Shown: positions 1 to 13,800 of the stretch, in pieces
How positions within the stretch are numbered: the stretch's first letter is position 1
How the letters are laid out: the number at the start of each line of letters is the position of its first letter
Assembly: GCA_026874595.1 (NCBI GenBank)
Contig: CM049319.1
Coordinates: 66,865,917 to 66,929,916, forward strand
Source of the DNA: Sipunculus nudus
Taxonomy: Eukaryota; Annelida; Sipuncula; Golfingiida; Sipunculidae
DNA length: 64,000 bases
Direction of reading: 5' to 3'
Position numbers and translations under genes: made by a program
The notes under the pieces: generated by a model
What the model was told of the DNA's origin: nothing
Database searches by the model: none
The model's input: only the letters and a program-made list of their open reading frames with translations

Positions 1-82
1 GCTTTGTGGATGTTCTGAAGTAAAGGGTACTTCAGATTTTTGTGGCTTTTATTACATAAGTTTGGTTCTTCGTTTACTGTAG

Positions 83-309
83 TACTCATCGCTAAAACCT
101 TAATCCATTCGAGATAGTACAAATATTGTCTATTAAATAAATCATTTCCTTTTAAAATGTATAAAGATTTATACCGAAACTGCAGTTTTCCTAAGAGGTA
201 TTACTCATCACTAAAACCTTAAACTATTCGAGATAGTACAAATATTGTCTATTAAATAAAACATTTCATTTGAAAATGTATAAAGATTTATACCGCAACT
301 GCAGTTTTC
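83..309 (+). repeat. Tandem duplication, 119-bp period
   Basis: 83-190 and 202-309 are near-identical 108-base copies (TACTCATC ... GAGATAGTACAAATATTGTC ... CTGCAGTTTTC) with a short diverged linker. Only two copies are seen, though the window edge is close. Confidence 0.85.
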
Positions 310-2949
310 ATATAAGCTTTTACTTTGTTGACTGGTAAAAAATCGAAACATGCCCAAGCTGCGCCCTAACACTAGAGGTAAATACTGTATTTTTTATTAT
401 TGACTACTGTCATTTTAATGCAGCTAACTGCATTGGATCTGGATCTTATACTGTCATATCATAATCAGTGTTGTAGGACTTGAGACCTTAGTTTTACTTG
501 AGTCCGGATTCGGGTCATCTTTGAGGGGCTCGGATTGGACCCTTGGATCCTGGACTCGTACTCGGACTAGGAGGTGAGAAATCAGTCTGAGTCCATCTCG
601 AGTCCCAAAGAAAAAGAAACCCTCTTTAACATATTATACACACTTATATACATATGCGAACTGCTATCAGAATATAACATTATAATGATATTATATAAAC
701 CAAGCTTTGCTAAGCATCGGGAGCTATAAATGAAATTAACCATTAAAGTAAAAACATGTGAGGACTAACATACAATTGTACAAGATAATCTGAATTTTCT
801 ATTATCATTTTTTTTACGGATATTTTAATTGGACTCATACTTGGACAAGGAATCCAAATGACTTGGACTCAAAGAAGGTGGACTTGGACTTAGACTGGAG
901 AGGCCTGGGCACTCGGATTCGGATGGTGTTGACAGGACTACACCGATGATCATGATTTTCAGAGCAGGTAATCCCTTGTCTAATTAATGCTGCACCTCAT
1001 CTTGGTTATGATCAAATACCCCGTTGTATTGTTTTATACATTATTTTAGCAGAAATCTAACGAAACAATATCTTACGCTACCCATGTGAAAAGGGCCATG
1101 GAATCGAAGGAGTTAAAACTGCGGAGTAGTTTTTACCACTGTGTAATTCATGCTGTTCTACAGTTTAACCCGTTATATTGTTGAAAAAAAATATTCTAAA
1201 GCTTTACCTTTTTTATGGTTTACACGGTTATTTCGTTTAAATTTTCCCATAGTTAAACCTTTCTAAAGCTTGAACGTTTAACGCTTGGCCCCTTCACGAA
1301 ATTTCATATTTCATTTGTTTAAATCGTTATTTATTTAAACATTTCTCCGGTATCATTTCTCATTGTGATTGGCACTGATATTCTTGATATCAAGGTGTGA
1401 TGAGTTCTGAAATATAAAGAACAAATCTTGCATCTTTTTTATAAAGGGTCTCGCAACATATCTCTTTAAAGAACGTTTTGTGACTGGACTTACGGGGTGT
1501 GGCATTCCTTATGTTGCCAGATCTGGTCGGAACTACTGAATGGTGGGGCTATTCCTGCATCATTACCTCAAAACCTTTTTGTTTTCCCTCTACTGTTCTT
1601 TTCACGTTTAAAAATAAAATTTAATATTTAATGAATCAAAATTTTAAAAAATTCAATTTTAAGTTAGAAATAAAAAAATGATACTGAAAAAAGAAAAAAA
1701 TATATAGTGTTAAGATAGTGTCATATAGTTTGATATAAGCCCATAAAAAGTGGTATACGCTATAAATGGAAGCTTAACATTGTGTACAGTATAATACTTT
1801 AAAATTATCATAAATGTTAACATTTCACATGAAAATCAATGTTAAATTCATAAATTCATATTCCATTTGAAAGAACTCTGTACCAAGTTAAAGTGATGTA
1901 TATTTTATAGGATCTAATATGCACTTGAAACACCTTTAGATTGATTTTTAAATTATTGGTTTTTGCCAGGCATGCAAACTTTAAGTAGTTTTCAAGCGCA
2001 CGTTTAGCAAAATAGGTAAGTATAGATGAACGAATCAGTAAGTGTAAATCAAAGAACAATTCATTATAGATGAAGAAAAAAGAAATGAAAGTGTAACCAG
2101 ATATATTTCCTACAATATGATAAAAGCTCAAGTTTCAAGAGATGGTCCATGTTCCGTTCAACAAGTGGCGAGATCCCTTGCTATTTAGTGTAGAAGCTTT
2201 CCACACCCTAACTTTTGCCAATAACATACATCGCACTGTCTGTGGAGGAATGATACACTGGAAAACTAATAAATAGTACGGCCAACCACGTGACATCGGC
2301 ATTCCATTTGAACACTAAAAACTGGCAAGCTGGTAAACTACAACAGACAATTGGTGGTGAAACGAAAATAACTACCTTTGTGAAAGGCATAGGCCTTTAG
2401 GGAGATTTCAGATACATAAACGCTGCCATCCGGAAAATCTAATTCAGCAGAAAGCGAAAATGTGCTGACTACATAGGTGCTAAGTGCTTTCTTATGTTCC
2501 CTAGAAAATTTTAAAGAAAATTGGCTGTGCAATTATTACCGAAGAAATAACCCTTTGTCGTGGTGTCAACAGCATCAGATGTAGGAAGTGATAAATACCT
2601 TAAAGTTGGACGCTCGACTTTTGATTGGTTTATATATAAAACTTTCAACTGAATGTCAGATATTCGTTAGTCTATTAAAACTGCTTGGTGACCTATGGAT
2701 TTATACACTTGTATCTGTTGCCTCAGCTATAAAAGACAATTTATCAATCTTGACCTTGTTATCTTGAAAATACTTTGATAGTCGTGCAAACATAAACTTA
2801 AATCAAAAACCCATTTAAAAAAAGCCTACAATTCATCAAAGTATGGTAATTTTCTTCATCAATTAGTAGACAGTTCCTTCTACGAGCGAAATACCTGACT
2901 TAAATATAGAAATCTGCATTTTAAGGAATGCATGCTTGGGCCATGTTCG
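310..2949. other. Non-coding AT-rich stretch
   Basis: Apart from the GGACTC-rich blocks listed separately, I see no gene. The open frames on the reverse strand around 1856-2532 have no recognisable domain and no splice structure. Confidence 0.6.
478..930 (+). repeat. GGACTC/GGACTTGG-rich degenerate repeat blocks
   Basis: Two blocks (about 478-600 and 828-930) are rich in GGACTC, TCGGATT and GGACTTGGACT words, with a plain AT-rich stretch between. This looks like a decayed hexamer-type repeat or the two ends of an old element. No inverted relation could be established by eye. Confidence 0.45.
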
Positions 2950-3255
2950 GGTCGCTATTGTTTGATGCTCCCCAAACTGTCTTTGTATTCACTCATTCGG
3001 TCCATATTCACGTCCCAGGTTCATTCATACATACGTGACTGCACGTTTGTGAATTTTCCTGAAAGTCCTTCCTGGACCCGGATCATGATCCGGACCAACC
3101 CTACATTATACTCAAATCTTCAGTGGCCTTTCCCGAAATGACCTGATAATTCTAAGAGATTCCCTTCATGATTTCAAGAGTTATATTGTGAACAAACACG
3201 CAAATACACACACGAACGGGGATGAACGTTTTCCCTCCTTGCGGAGACAATAAAA
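2950..3255 (+). repeat. Dispersed repeat family R1, copy 1
   Basis: This aligns with 48075-48370 in the same orientation. Shared blocks are GATGCTCC, AGGTTCATTC, GATCATG..CCGG, GGCC.TTCCCGAAATG, GAGATTCC, GAGTTATATTGTGAAC, an AACACAC run, GAACGGGGATGAACG-like words and a final GCGGAGRYAATA. The two copies are clearly diverged. The final part resembles a tail seen at the 3' end of many animal retroelement-derived repeats; the class is not settled. It has no coding capacity. Confidence 0.65.
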
Positions 3256-6038
3256 AAAGTTCTTTCTGATTTGTTAGCTCTCCCGAAAACACCGTGGTGA
3301 TAAAACACCGATACATCAGAAACGCAATGCAGCATGATACAAGGGCGGAAACTGGAACAGCGGCTGAGAACTGATGAGCCTTCATTTTCCATGCTCTTCT
3401 GATTACTGCCCCTCCCCCATCCTTAGCCCGGAGGCGGGAGATCTTTCCTGGAGCGGAACAGGTTCAGCGAAAAACAGACGGTCACAAAACCCCAAAACAG
3501 TCAATATTAATGCTTCAGGCAAACCGCGGAGAGTGGAAAAGTTCGGAAAATCCCTCCAATCTGTTAAGTGTCCTCAGGGATTTTTCTGCTGTTAAAATTC
3601 CTGAAACTCCTTCTTAAATGTCCGGGAGATTTACTTTTTCGCAGGTTGTTAATCACCCGCTAGTTTTTACTCGTACGCAACTGCCAAGGTATTAAGCGTT
3701 TCACAGCTTGTGTTGGGGGATGTGTGTAAGACGGGGGGTTTTCGTCGTTCATTTTGGGTGTCCATTACGGTCATGAAAATGTGTATCGATTGAATTAAAC
3801 AGGTTAAATATCCCCAGAGAGGTTTCTAATTAACCCTCTCGCTCCATTTGTTTCTAACACGGCCTAACACGTTCCCCTGTCACAGCCAGAGGTTCGGGCC
3901 TGCAACAAACTAATGCAAAGGCATTCATTTCAGTTAAATTGAATTATGTTTTATTGAAACACTGAAAAATCAATTTTTGTGAACCCATCTCTTTGCTCCA
4001 GAGAAGGCCATTTCATAATTTTTTCTATTATGAACTTTAATTGTCTTAGAAGCTGAATGAATGGTATTGGTGCCACCTAATTTGAAAATGTTGAAAATGA
4101 ATGCTAAATTTATTTATTTGTTTAAAGTAAATGAACGCCTTTTTGTAATTTGTGGAGGCGCGTTGCTGACAACCACATTAGATTGGTTTTGCGGTAAGCA
4201 ATAAAAATATAGAGCACTTTCATGTGTATTTCTATGTATGTGTGTGAAAATAAAGATGTGCATTGATTAGTCTTAACAAAGTTGCAGGGAGTCGCTAAAT
4301 TTAAGAAACCGTATAAAATATGTTGTTTGCACCTCTATTTGATAGCATATGTACGCTATCATGCCTATTCTTCTTCAAAGGGTAGAGCTCTTAACGCAGC
4401 CTTCTAACGTGAGTAAGTTAATTAATTTGTAAAATATACCGCACCAATTATTGTATAATATAATACTCAGTCCAGTGTATCTCAAAGCCACTACGAAATC
4501 AAGCTGTATTGACGTAAAGAATCAGAGAGACACTCGTGCAGTTTGTTATGGATCATACAGCGCTACTTCAGATGGAACACTGGCTTGTTGAACCAGTTTA
4601 ACCTACTTTTCCTGGCACGCTCGCCAAGTGTCGCATTGAAACAGATATTTCTGTAAGGGATTGATACAACCATAGCAAACGTAGGCGTGTTTATCCAGGC
4701 AGGCGTGATTATCCGCCAATCGAACTGCAACTATTTTGCTAGTATCCCGGCCTTCCTTGACCGCCAAAGTATTGCTGGGGGCGAAAAGGATTCAAGTGAA
4801 GAGGTTCCTTTGTTAAAACCTCTTCCTGAAACGAATATAACAAATCAAGCTTGCTTGTTCCTTAGCTACTTGTACTTTATTGTAATTTCTTCATTAAAGG
4901 TTAAATGAAAGTTTTTTTCTTTTTTCCTGACTATTTTTACTTTACGTGACAAAGGTGTTTGGGTGAGCGGATGCAAAGATTTTCCGGATCAATGTAACAC
5001 ATACGTAAGCCACGTCCTGCTTCCAAGAGACTGAGAGGCGATATATTGATATGACGTCATCAGTCCTATTGACCTCCATAGACTCAATCAAACGGAGACG
5101 TTGAATTGGTCCATTGAATCCCATCTGGATATTCCGTTCTGCCGTTTTATCCTTTTTTGTATAATGTACAAGAAATAGACTCAGGGATTTTTTATACGGC
5201 GTTTTCTCCGTTTTCTTCCTCATAATGAATCCGAATAATATTGTGGGTGCTTTGTACGCCTGTATTTCGGAGGAGTCCACGGCATGATCAATGGAATGAA
5301 GGTTATGAGTCAAATGAATCACGTCACTGGGGTATAAATTAAATCAGGATCATTGGAATAAGGTATAAATATCTATTTATCCATCAACCTATCTATCTAT
5401 CTATCTATGTTCCCATGTATCTAATTAGCTATCTCTATAGACAGCTAGGTGTTAATAAATAAATGTCACTTCGTGTTTATATTAGATATGTCTGATACAT
5501 ATATTTATCTAATTATACACTTATAATTAGTCATTATTTTCTCATATAACCCAGGAACACCAGAAACTCCGGGATCAAAATTGGTGGTCGTTTCACCTGC
5601 CTGCCTGCTCGCAGGACTGTTCTATTGTTTGATTTATAGACTTCTTGATCAAAAGTAATGACGATCGGTTGATGTATTGCGAAGGACCCGGAAGATAACT
5701 ACATTTAACGGTTACTGGGGATTATATGTTGGCATTGACAGAACTCTCACACTTGTATATTTCCAGCCGTATTAATTAACAGTATTGAAGATATAATATT
5801 AGACAATTTTTTTATCTGAAGTGTTCTAAGAGTGTACATGCCTCCGCACCTATGGAAAACCACAAAAATCAGATTTAATTAGACTTTAAATGACTGCGTC
5901 AATCTGCATTTTCGAGACTTTGCAGAATGTAAACCTTGTTACTTTCATAAAAATAACAATGTTAATAATATGCTATGAAAACGCCACTGGATCAGGTAAA
6001 ATTGAAAAGAGTTGTCAACAAGCTGTGTAAGGCCGTAT
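3256..6038. other. Non-coding stretch with one unexplained open frame
   Basis: This has a moderately GC-rich patch at 3380-3560 and a short CTAT microsatellite at 5382-5412. The longest frame is 126 codons on the reverse strand (4942-5322); it has no signal peptide, domain or repeat I recognise and is probably chance. Confidence 0.5.
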
Positions 6039-7045
6039 CACACTGTCACGAGTTAAGGCTACATGTTACCATGAGTGCTGGCGAGTTAAAACTCGCCGAT
6101 AATTCCACGAGTTTGCCGCGGTTTTGATGATGGAGATATTAGTACAACGTCTGTTCGAATTCTCTCCGGGTTCTTTTGCAGGATTTACGGCACAAGTGTT
6201 GAATCTACATCTGTACGGTCTTTTTACGAAACTTTCCCTATAACTAAAGACTTTTCAACGACAACGTACGAATATTTGCGAGTCTAGAAGAGTTAGGGCA
6301 ACATACGCACGAGTTTATGACGTTTAAAGTACGGGTACTGTACAAGTGAGGCCGACATATTGTGATTTGGGAATAATTTGTGATGGTTCCGCATTTCTGG
6401 ACGATTTTCAAGATTTTCTATGTTTTTGAAAAAAATCATATTCCTGGCTCAGCTTCCTGCCAAGAGGTTCAGAAATGTTGAACTCTTCTGGAGAAAGGAA
6501 TGTCAAAATTCACCTTTTATAGTGTCGCCACAACTCGCCCCTGTCGAACCTCTCATAGTGGTCACCTTCATAAAGTGGGCACACTTGGGCAGTCCCATTT
6601 TTTTCTTCTCTTTATTATGTTAAGCTAATGTGGGCACCTCTATATTTTTTAAAATGGGCTTTTTTCCCGGGCTAATGTTGGCAATTCATCGATTTTCCCA
6701 GCTGAAGTATCTTCCTGTTCAAACATTCAGAGCCTCTTTATACTCTTTTTTTGTGAATTTGAAATCATTATCATATATAATAACCGCTTATTATGAAATA
6801 TTTATACTTCAACTATTTATAATTTGGACCAACAGATGAACAGCATAATCAGCTTAAGGCCTAGCATTGAAAACATGCATATATTGTAAACCTTTACAAA
6901 TTCTCGCCGCTGCATGCAGAGTACTGGTGACATAAAGAGACATCAGTTCGACATGCAAAGATTACTTCGAGTATTACATGACACCTGACGAGTTGGTGCG
7001 AGTTGTAACTCACCATAACGAGTAAGCCAAACTCGTGACAGTGTG
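6039..7045. mobile_element. ~1-kb MITE-like element with long terminal inverted repeats
   Basis: The left end reads CACACTGTCACGAGTT (6039-6054) and the right end is its exact reverse complement (7030-7045). Similarity continues inward for roughly 60 bases, including GAGTT..AACTCGC words on both sides. A perfect 18-base palindrome GGCGAGTTAAAACTCGCC lies at 6080-6097. No transposase-like frame is present inside, so it looks non-autonomous. A target duplication is not clear, and the outer boundaries may extend a few bases further. Confidence 0.65.
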
Positions 7046-10000
7046 CGCTCACTCTCTATTATATCTCGCACACACACATAATGGTGGTCAGTATTTGTAC
7101 TGCTGACATAATCACATAATCATATGCTGTATACCAGACCTAGGCTAATGTGTTCGCTCTCTACTCTAACCTTTAACACACTCAAGAATATGCAGCAATC
7201 AGCCTTAATACTCTTACATATATGGTGATTCTGATCAACAGTGGGTTCCAGTGCTGATCTTTGTCGCGGGACCGCAATTATGTACAGACATTCAAACCTT
7301 TCCGATGGAGGTTACAAACATATGCCATTTTAATATATGTTGTATTTGCATCCGGCCCAGACAAAGCGGGTGTAGTGATTAGCGGGACTTTAAGCATCGG
7401 AATAATTCACAACTGCGGATCACTAACTCAAAGCCAAATTAAAATCTGAGCTCCAGACAGATTACTAGAATAATGACCCAAAGCATGATAGATTAAAAAG
7501 AAAATATTACAGCCTTACTGTGATTTTGCCAAAAGGGAAACTTTTTAATTAATCTCTTGCTGCTTCAAGGTTGTTATAATAAGTCTGGTCGTTAGTTTTA
7601 CGTTTAATTAGCAGGCATCATGTTTCCTTTTAGGACGTTATTTTATTCTACATGAACGAGACAAATCAGAGTCGAATTGCTTAGGTTCTTTCTGATGAAA
7701 GACACAAGTATAATGGAGACGATTCTCAATTCCAATGTCGTATTAAAATGTGAGATATTTTTCCTTAGGCTTTAGTTACATTTAATTACGGCCTAGTAAT
7801 CAAAAAGGGATCGTCACTAATAATACTTGATTGTCTTTTTAAACGTTACACATTCGCCCTAATATGGTCGTCACTAATACTTGGCTGTCCTTTTAAACGT
7901 TACACCACGGTGCTAGATAGCAATATCTGTTGCAAATGTTGAGTTTAACTCTGGAGTGTTGTTCTTATTGTTCTTGGTTCCAGGGTTTATGGCTTTAATC
8001 CGGAAATAACACGAGTTCCTCAGAATAAAGGAAGAAATTTTAATTAAATTTCTCAACTTACTTTGCTTCTGGCGTTTCTCTTTGCGGCTATGTAGGGTTT
8101 TTAACCGACCTTAGTTTCGAATTCGAGTGCCATAATAGTGCCTTAACCGTCGCCTGCGGTTCTTTTGTTTCTTTCATATTAAAACGAAATTGCAATTAAC
8201 AGTATTAAATCAATTTAAGCTGCTAACACATTAGGCTTTACAGTTTGAAGTACTTGCTCAGATAAATCTCATTCTTGAAGCAAAACTGTAAATTTGATTA
8301 AGTATGGGTTCTTTACTGCTAGTCATGTCTTTGTATGTTACACGAGTTAAATAACAACAGCTCGAGCTATATATTGCCCTTATATATTACTTAGGGCATT
8401 GGACGTGTTAAGTTAAAGGTAAATAATACACTTTATTTATTGATGACTTTAAAATAATTACAACAATAGACATACTAATTATTATTAATATAGCTACAAT
8501 TAAAGAGCTGCTTCACTAATGAACGTCTAATGTCATATGGAAGACCGAAATAGTGCCAACACTTTTGGGTACAATTCAGCTTCCTATAATATGAAATACG
8601 ACTGAGCCTACCAGTGATAACCAGTAACCTGCGTTAATCCTTGGGGAAAATTTTCAGCTTAAAGATAGAATTCAGTATTCTTGAAATAACTATTAAATTA
8701 AAATTTCAAGATCAAATTTTCCTTTACCTCCGCGATGATTTATACAAATATCTGAACATGTCGATTCAACGACACAACACATTTCCGCTGCGAGAATTAA
8801 TCAAAAGGATCAACAGGTATAGAATGTGCCCGAGGGGGGGACATAGATGTATCGCCACTAGTAAAATGGACTATAACACTTGATATATCTCTGACGCAGG
8901 CCATGAAAAGCTCAGACAATTTGAGGTTCGGATCAGCTGTGAACACCCTTAGACTCAGCTCACGGCGGGCACCTGTTTGGCGTGCGCTGGTTCCCTCCGC
9001 GTCGATTACATCCGTGTAATAAGTCAAGCACCGCGTTTCCTTTGTTGACGAATCCTGGATTTCTTTCGAGACGGCGGAGACGATTGCGACAAATCAGCCG
9101 ACTTTACTCAGGGCTCCAAAATGACAAGTAGTATCCGGTATGATACAGGCGAAAAGACACAACTGAATATGAAAAGCGTCCATCTTTTATGTCCTGTCTA
9201 AAGCATCAAAGGAGTTGTTTTCCCTCTTTTCTTTGGCACAATCCACCCAGGTTTGGTGCGCTGACCTTCAGGAAGCTACAGATACTGAATATAAATTCGT
9301 AATATTTCTTCGGGAGCAGGAAGTTAGATTTACCGTGTCTAAGTTTAGCCTGCGGATTGAAGTTCGGCTTTTTTACAACTGAAGTGGCGTTGGCTGAATA
9401 AAAAAAAATAATTCTTACATCAGGATTTGTTTGCTGTGAGGTTTCAAGGCTGTGGGTGAAACGGTAATACACGCTAAAGTCTAGAGATTCCCGGAAGCAT
9501 ACGTGTTACAATGCTAAGATAAATGTAGGGCTAATGGCCCGTGGATACACACTAACCAAGGTTGAGGCAGGAATAAACATGGGCTATTTCGGGGTTAAGC
9601 TCGCAATCTCTTCTTCGCGGGTAACAAGCGTATTATGCAGTGCTGCTCTCTTTAATACCTTATATATTTGTTTTAAAAATATCTTTTTTATTAATTATCT
9701 TTATTTTTTTTTATATTTTTGCTCGTATCATTATCTTTAGGAATAAGGGTTTGAACGTTTAAACTTATATGTCACAACTTAATGAGAGTGATAAATAAGC
9801 TCCGTTAACACTGCGTGACACTTGTCTCTTACTGAGCAGATAAAGTGAAAGTGGTGAAATTTCCTATAAGGCCTTCATGAAGGATGTGTGAAATTGTTTA
9901 TCAACAACATGTTTGTAAACACAGCAATGCTGACAATTTGGAAAATAATGTAACCTAAGGTGGAAGTTTGCATATATGCGCAGGTAGAAAGGTCACTTGA

Positions 10001-10741
10001 TGCCAAAACGATATTTGCAAAGCTCTGGCTTATTTGACTTACTGCCAGATACCCTTGTTGAATTTGTTTTGATTATTTTGGCGGGCCCCACATAATATAA
10101 ACATGTTGATATGAACAAAACAAGCCGCCAATGTGCGGTGATACCCACGTTTCTGGCCTATTTGTTTATGAAAGCTGCAAGGGGTTAACTTGAGTTTTAA
10201 AATTTCAGATACGTTATTGGGCCCCTTTAACATAAATATGTATTTCCCATGCCTTGTTGTAAATAAACCTGACATGTTAGACATACAATACTAAAAATGT
10301 GAAAGAGCCTCTGACTAAAATAAGAGATCTTTTAAACCTTCAGACTGTTTAAAATTTGTTCTCATAAATATTCTGCCTCGCCGAATGTTGAAGTACGATT
10401 TGTGCGTTATCAAATTTGAGACGTGACAGCCCAGGTTTAAGTGTTTTTTAGTGTTGATGTTGCTGCAACCAGTATTTAATAACTTAATAATATAGTTACG
10501 CCGTCATGTCTCAGTTATTTCGCAAACTAAATTATATGACTTACAAATGTGCCACGCACAGCCAGGTAATCTACGTAATTCTACACTATAGGCGTTTCTT
10601 TTCAGTCGGGAAAAATACGCAACAATGTGTATTTAATTCTCACGAAGTCAGTCTGATTATTATTATTATTTTCTATAGAAATGAAATGAAGAACCATCGT
10701 TAACTGTCAGTCGAATGAATCATTCTAACAATAACCCCAAC

Positions 10742-10742
<1 letters not shown>
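7046..10742. other. Non-coding stretch
   Basis: Apart from the duplication at 7813-7905, a GC-richer patch at 8800-9100 is the only change in texture. A reverse-strand frame there (8797-9027) gives a protein-like composition but no known domain and no clear flanking splice sites. Confidence 0.5.
7813..7905 (+). repeat. Short tandem duplication
   Basis: CGTCACTAATAATACTTGAT ... TTTTTAAACGTTACAC (from 7812) is followed by CGTCACTAATACTTGGCTGT ... TTTTAAACGTTACAC (ending 7904). Two copies of ~40 bases lie ~58 bases apart, the second with a 3-base loss. Confidence 0.7.
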
Positions 10743-10832
<90 letters not shown>

Positions 10833-10880
10833 GACTATGTCTATAAATATATATATATACACACACACAGACAGACAGAA
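10743..10880. repeat. TA microsatellite with CA/GACA tail
   Basis: An uninterrupted TA run of about 85 bases (10743-10828) is followed by a second short AT run, a CA run and GACAGACAGA. Confidence 0.97.
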
Positions 10881-13800
10881 TAAATAACAAGGCTGTTCCA
10901 ATTATATATACATGTATATTTGCATTGCGTCATTTTCAAATGAATCTACTATAACTTTGAACAATTGTTAACAATAAAATCTGGAACAAAAAACGGTTGT
11001 AGTGTCTATGGGATAACAATAGATAGCAATGAGAGAAAAAAAATCTTATATAAACCATTTACGTGTTTCTTATATTAAAGTTGCTCAAATGTTGGTCTGA
11101 AATATGACAAGAATCAAGAGTCTTTCAATTTATCTTCATCACAAAGCTACCACATGGTACAAGGAGTTTAACAACTGTGTAAACGAAAAGGAGGTCGGTC
11201 CTCTCGGCGGTGATTGTGCGCAGGGCGCAAGTCTTAACGAGCGCCTGGCTACACTCCAGCTCGATACTCCATCAAGTGCTTCGTCACCAATAAGGCTAAC
11301 TATCGACCTTCTCTGGAGGTGCTAGTGGAAGTGAAAACTTGAATTTTATGGCCATCTGCAGGAGATAAGAGTGTTTTATGGGAATTCCATCGGAGGTCAC
11401 TAAATGGTGCTTGTCAGGTTGTCTTGTTAAAACAGCCTTGATTGCCGCTAATGTGAAGAGAGACCCAGTATTCGTTTACTGACTCTCCTCGCTGTGAGGA
11501 AGAAACCCCTCTCGAAATGGTTTCCAGAATGAATGTCCTTAAGTGAATCCACTTCTTGTTGCTTGATTAATAATGCCTTCCTGGCTTTCATTGAGAGGCA
11601 TCGCTCCATTGCCTTAATGTATTTGCCAGTTTTTCCTTGAGTTTTCTTTTGACAGCAGATTCAACCGTTTATGTTTCCTCCACGTTGCCTTTCCTCTCTG
11701 TCTCTATCGCAGTAGAAAGAGCAGCTGTTTACAATGTCTGTATAATATCCCATTTCTCATTGTAACGCTAGTTACTGCAAAAACAATTATGTCTCTGTAT
11801 ACAAAGCGACCGAGATGATATTTTATTTGACGTCAAGGGCTCAAAATATGAAGAATTGACGTTGCCAATAAACTTTCCCTTGGAACCAAACTGTCTCCAC
11901 AGAGACGTCGTGTCCTGTATCTCCTTTTCCTTATTGAACCCTGGGCAGGTTTATTCCTCTCACTTTTTGGAAACCGCTCATGGGGGCTGCCATGTTGCGT
12001 ACACACAAAACCCGGATGTCACAGGACGCATGACGAAAGTACGGGTTTATATATTTGTGTGTGTAGTGGCATACGATCAAACCAGATAACCATTTTATAC
12101 ATACTTACCCCGCAATTTCACTGTCATGCGTTTACAATCATATATCTGTGAATTTGAGCAATGTACTATGAATGTGTATATATGAGGCTTGATATTCTTT
12201 AAAGGTCAAATTTGTTAATCACGGACTACACGTCTACGCAGAACAGGCTGAAAGGACGAAAATACCAATTAGCAAGTATCAGTTGGCGGATTTTTTTTTT
12301 CTTCCTTTATAATTAAACATCTTATCTTTTGACAAAACGTGAAGAGCACGTGGCAAGGTCCTGGGCTAGACCCTGGGTACCAAAATGCTACCTAGTCATT
12401 AAGCAGCAAGTTTAATCTTAGACGATCATAGAAGTTCGTGATCGGAGACATCGGCAGCCGACTGTGAGAGTCCTTAACGCGAAGAAGGAACCCGTAGGCG
12501 CACCCACGGTGCAGCTACCACAAGTTGTTCGCTTTTTGAGAAATACACCTAAAATGCCTCCTTTCTAGGATCCTTGGCAAAGAGAGTGAACCATTATAAC
12601 TGATGTCTCTTTCTCTAGTGACATTTAAGGCTCTTGCCCTTTTATTTGAGATTTGTGACCTTGTCACCCAGTTAAGTTTTGGTTTCCCGCAGGCACGGTC
12701 AAACTCGTGTATGTTCTTTTTGTGTTTTTTTTAACATTATATGGGTTAACTTACTGTGTCCCTACAAATATCGATAACAACCCGATTAAAAAGAATGATG
12801 AGCGGCGGTTAAGTGATCACAAGTGTTTGAAATTTTGTGCATTGATGCAAGGAATAGCAAATCAAAAGTACAATTATTCATATTAAGTAAAAAATAAATA
12901 TTTTAAATTGAATTAAAATTAATTTAAAATGAAGAGTTTTATCCATATTTAGATGTTGATCATTTGTTGCCATTGTACATTTGTATCATGGCAAGGACTC
13001 CTGTAGGCATAGACGTCTTGTGGAATACGTAACTCTGAAACCGTGAGATCGACATATTTTTATTGTCATTGGAAGATGATTGATATGGCGAAGAAATGTG
13101 CCCTCTAAGTGTTGTCTGGGATAGATCCGATTTACGGCGATATGCCAAAGGAATTTATAAGATTATCGGGGGCTATGGTAAAAGTCAATATAAAACAAAA
13201 ATTACAATTTTATAAACTTCTAAAGTGAATGGAACAAGTTATTTTTTTAACTGTTCTGATAATACGGTAATTTGTACGTTAAATGTGGCAACGTTGAATC
13301 CTTTTTATACTTATTGTAACAGACTCCTTTGTCATGGCAAATCAGTATTTTTACAGATAATCGAAATTAACCTAATGAAAACAAGCAGATAATCAGATAT
13401 CCGAACAGGGACCGATAATCAATAAAAATCCCCTTTCCGCTAAAGAGTACAACCCCGAACCGCATCGAGGCTGCGGCATTTCTGTCATGTAAGGAAGCTG
13501 CTCTTAAAGTGAACATTTCCCATGCGACAACAGCAGCAGACGGGTTTTTGTTGTGTCCAACAATCTAATGCTTTGTTGAAAACAATGTTCTGTTCTCATA
13601 GGGACGTTGGCCAACTCTTTCAGCATCAGGCCTAGTCCTTCCCAACATTGCCCCTCAACCAAAGTCATGCAGCCAGTCCATCCATGCACCGGATCCAGTT
13701 TTCCTGATCACCACCCAGCCATTTTCGATTTTTTTCTGACTGCTGTCTTTTAATTAAAGTCAAATTCGATAGGAAGGTCAGTGAAAGTAATATATTTGAC

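Noticed and set aside
4942-5322. 126-codon reverse-strand open frame
   Set aside because: No signal peptide, domain, repeat or splice context; a frame of this length is expected by chance in 64 kb of AT-rich DNA read six ways.
8797-9027. Reverse-strand frame in a GC-richer patch with protein-like composition
   Set aside because: No recognisable domain and no clear acceptor/donor pair at its edges; kept only as a note in the stretch description.
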